From CAZHFA01 sp964534945 (GTDB lineage: Bacteria > Bdellovibrionota_C > UBA2361 > CAKMMH01), in assembly GCA_964534945.1 (NCBI GenBank), contig CAZHSB010000061.1:1-7641 (forward strand): a stretch of 7,641 nucleotides of DNA. Direction: 5' to 3'. Below, in pieces: positions 7,404 to 7,641 of the stretch; position 1 is the stretch's first letter; each line of letters opens with the position of its first letter. Both the position numbers and the translations under genes were made by a program. The notes beneath the pieces are model-generated. The model did no database searches and was not told the origin of the DNA. It worked only from the letters and a program-made list of their open reading frames with translations.

Positions 7404-7627
7404 TGGGATATTCACGGAGTGCGTATTATAAGTATGGGATGAGAAAAGAAAAGGCTGAAAATGAAGAGTTTAAGTTTTTAGATCGAGTTCGAGAGGTTCG
7501 CCGAGAGCAACCGAGGATAGGGACAAAAAAGCTACAAAAGATAATAAACGAAGGGAACGAAGAAAAGATAGGTATAGTGGACCCCAATTTCTGGACAGGT
7601 ATATTTGTTAGTTTTCTTATGAAATAA
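7259..7627 (+). pseudogene. IS3-family transposase OrfB, N-terminal remnant disrupted by a second element
   Basis: In the -1 frame to orfA, OrfB-like sequence is recognisable from about 7328 (the frameshift point) to about 7573. It includes SVKKVCTVMGYSRSAYYKYG, the typical helix-turn-helix start of IS3 OrfB, then FKFLDRVREVRREQPRIGTK from the HTH_21-like region. After EEKIG the family would continue toward the DDE integrase core (about 200 more residues). Here the frame instead reads IVDPNFWTGIFVSFLMK and stops at 7625-7627; that tail is encoded by a different, terminus-like sequence. The ATG at 7259 lies within orfA and is probably not used, because OrfB is normally made as an OrfAB fusion. 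No DDE residue is present, so the product cannot catalyse transposition. The rest of orfB may lie beyond the window. Confidence 0.7.
7325..7334 (+). promoter_or_regulatory. Programmed -1 ribosomal frameshift site joining orfA to orfB
   Basis: Nine A residues followed by C give in-phase slippery heptamers A AAA AAA (7325-7331) and A AAA AAC (7328-7334) relative to orfA. The OrfB-like frame lies exactly -1 here and reads KKKHKLKGIRAYKE after the shift. An imperfect hairpin follows at once: ATAAACTC (7335-7342) against GAGCTTAT (7353-7360), with one A-C mismatch and a 10-base loop. It is closer than the usual 5-8 base spacing, so its role is uncertain. Confidence 0.65.
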
Positions 7628-7641
7628 TAATAAGAAAAGGA
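7574..7641 (+). mobile_element. Start of a second IS3-like element inserted in orfB (continues outside window)
   Basis: The break in OrfB coincides with TGGACCCCAATTTCTGGACA at 7578-7597, which has the layout of an IS3-family left end (TG start, outer CCCC, inner TGGACA). About 40 AT-rich bases follow, ending in AAAAGGA (7635-7641), a plausible ribosome binding site for an orfA that would begin just past the window. The exact junction lies between 7572 and 7578. Alternatively this could be the right end of the first element after an internal deletion, since its reverse complement resembles that element's left end. Only the terminus is visible. Confidence 0.5.

Larger units (their letters stand above)
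6966..7577 (+). mobile_element. IS3-family insertion sequence, left part, interrupted or truncated
   Basis: A candidate left terminal inverted repeat begins with TG at 6966 (TGTCACGTCCTGAAATAAGT, continuing CCACA to 6990). It is followed 45 bases from its start by an IS3-type orfA and then by the beginning of an overlapping orfB in the -1 frame. OrfB loses its identity near 7574, just before a second terminus-like sequence, so the catalytic DDE part and the right inverted repeat are absent or displaced. No target duplication can be confirmed without the right end. The element lies immediately downstream of the glycosyltransferase stop, and its G+C is higher than that of the neighbouring genes. 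The family is clear from the ORF pair; the exact left boundary is an inference. Confidence 0.75.

Noticed and set aside
1..7641. CRISPR array, tRNA or rRNA genes, riboswitch
   Set aside because: No regularly spaced DNA repeats, tRNA-like cloverleaf or rRNA-like conserved stretches were seen. Non-coding gaps are 48, 12 and 78 bases, too short to hold them.

Overview
The window is a fragment of an AT-rich bacterial cell-surface polysaccharide locus (O-antigen, capsule or S-layer glycan type) whose right end has been invaded by insertion sequences. The glycan genes are very AT-rich: hand counts of two 60-base rows give 20% G+C (5341-5400) and 30% (4681-4740). They favour A/T-ending codons and use the standard code with TAA stops. 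The species cannot be named from this. A Gram-negative host is a weak inference from the resemblance to O-antigen terminators.

Layout, all on the + strand. (1) Bases 1-434: the C-terminal part of a class I SAM-methyltransferase-like protein, cut by the window edge. (2) Bases 483-3722: a 1079-aa multidomain protein that reads as methyltransferase-like, then kinase-like, then coiled coil, then a basic/aromatic linker, then a GT-B (GT4-like) glycosyltransferase. Its first part is a paralogue of gene 1. (3) Bases 3735-6932: a 1065-aa protein with four short FD..FY repeats, a GT2 (GT-A) glycosyltransferase, a decayed GT4-like N-lobe and a C-terminal GT4-like glycosyltransferase. (4) From about 6966: an IS3-family element with orfA, an A9 frameshift run and the start of orfB. 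OrfB stops being recognisable near 7574, where a second IS3-like terminus begins and runs off the window.

Genes 1-3 are co-directional with gaps of 48 and 12 bases and no visible promoter or terminator between them, so they are probably one operon. Together they look like machinery that extends a glycan with several sugars and may methylate and/or phosphorylate it. The methyltransferase-kinase-coiled-coil order in gene 2 is that of WbdD, the chain terminator and length ruler of E. coli O9a-type O-antigen. Here the module is joined to a glycosyltransferase, which is the most interesting feature of the window. The acceptor, the sugars and the real activities are not visible in the sequence.

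The IS region has visibly higher G+C (38% in row 7021-7080, 43% in row 7501-7560) and different codon use, as expected for a recent arrival.
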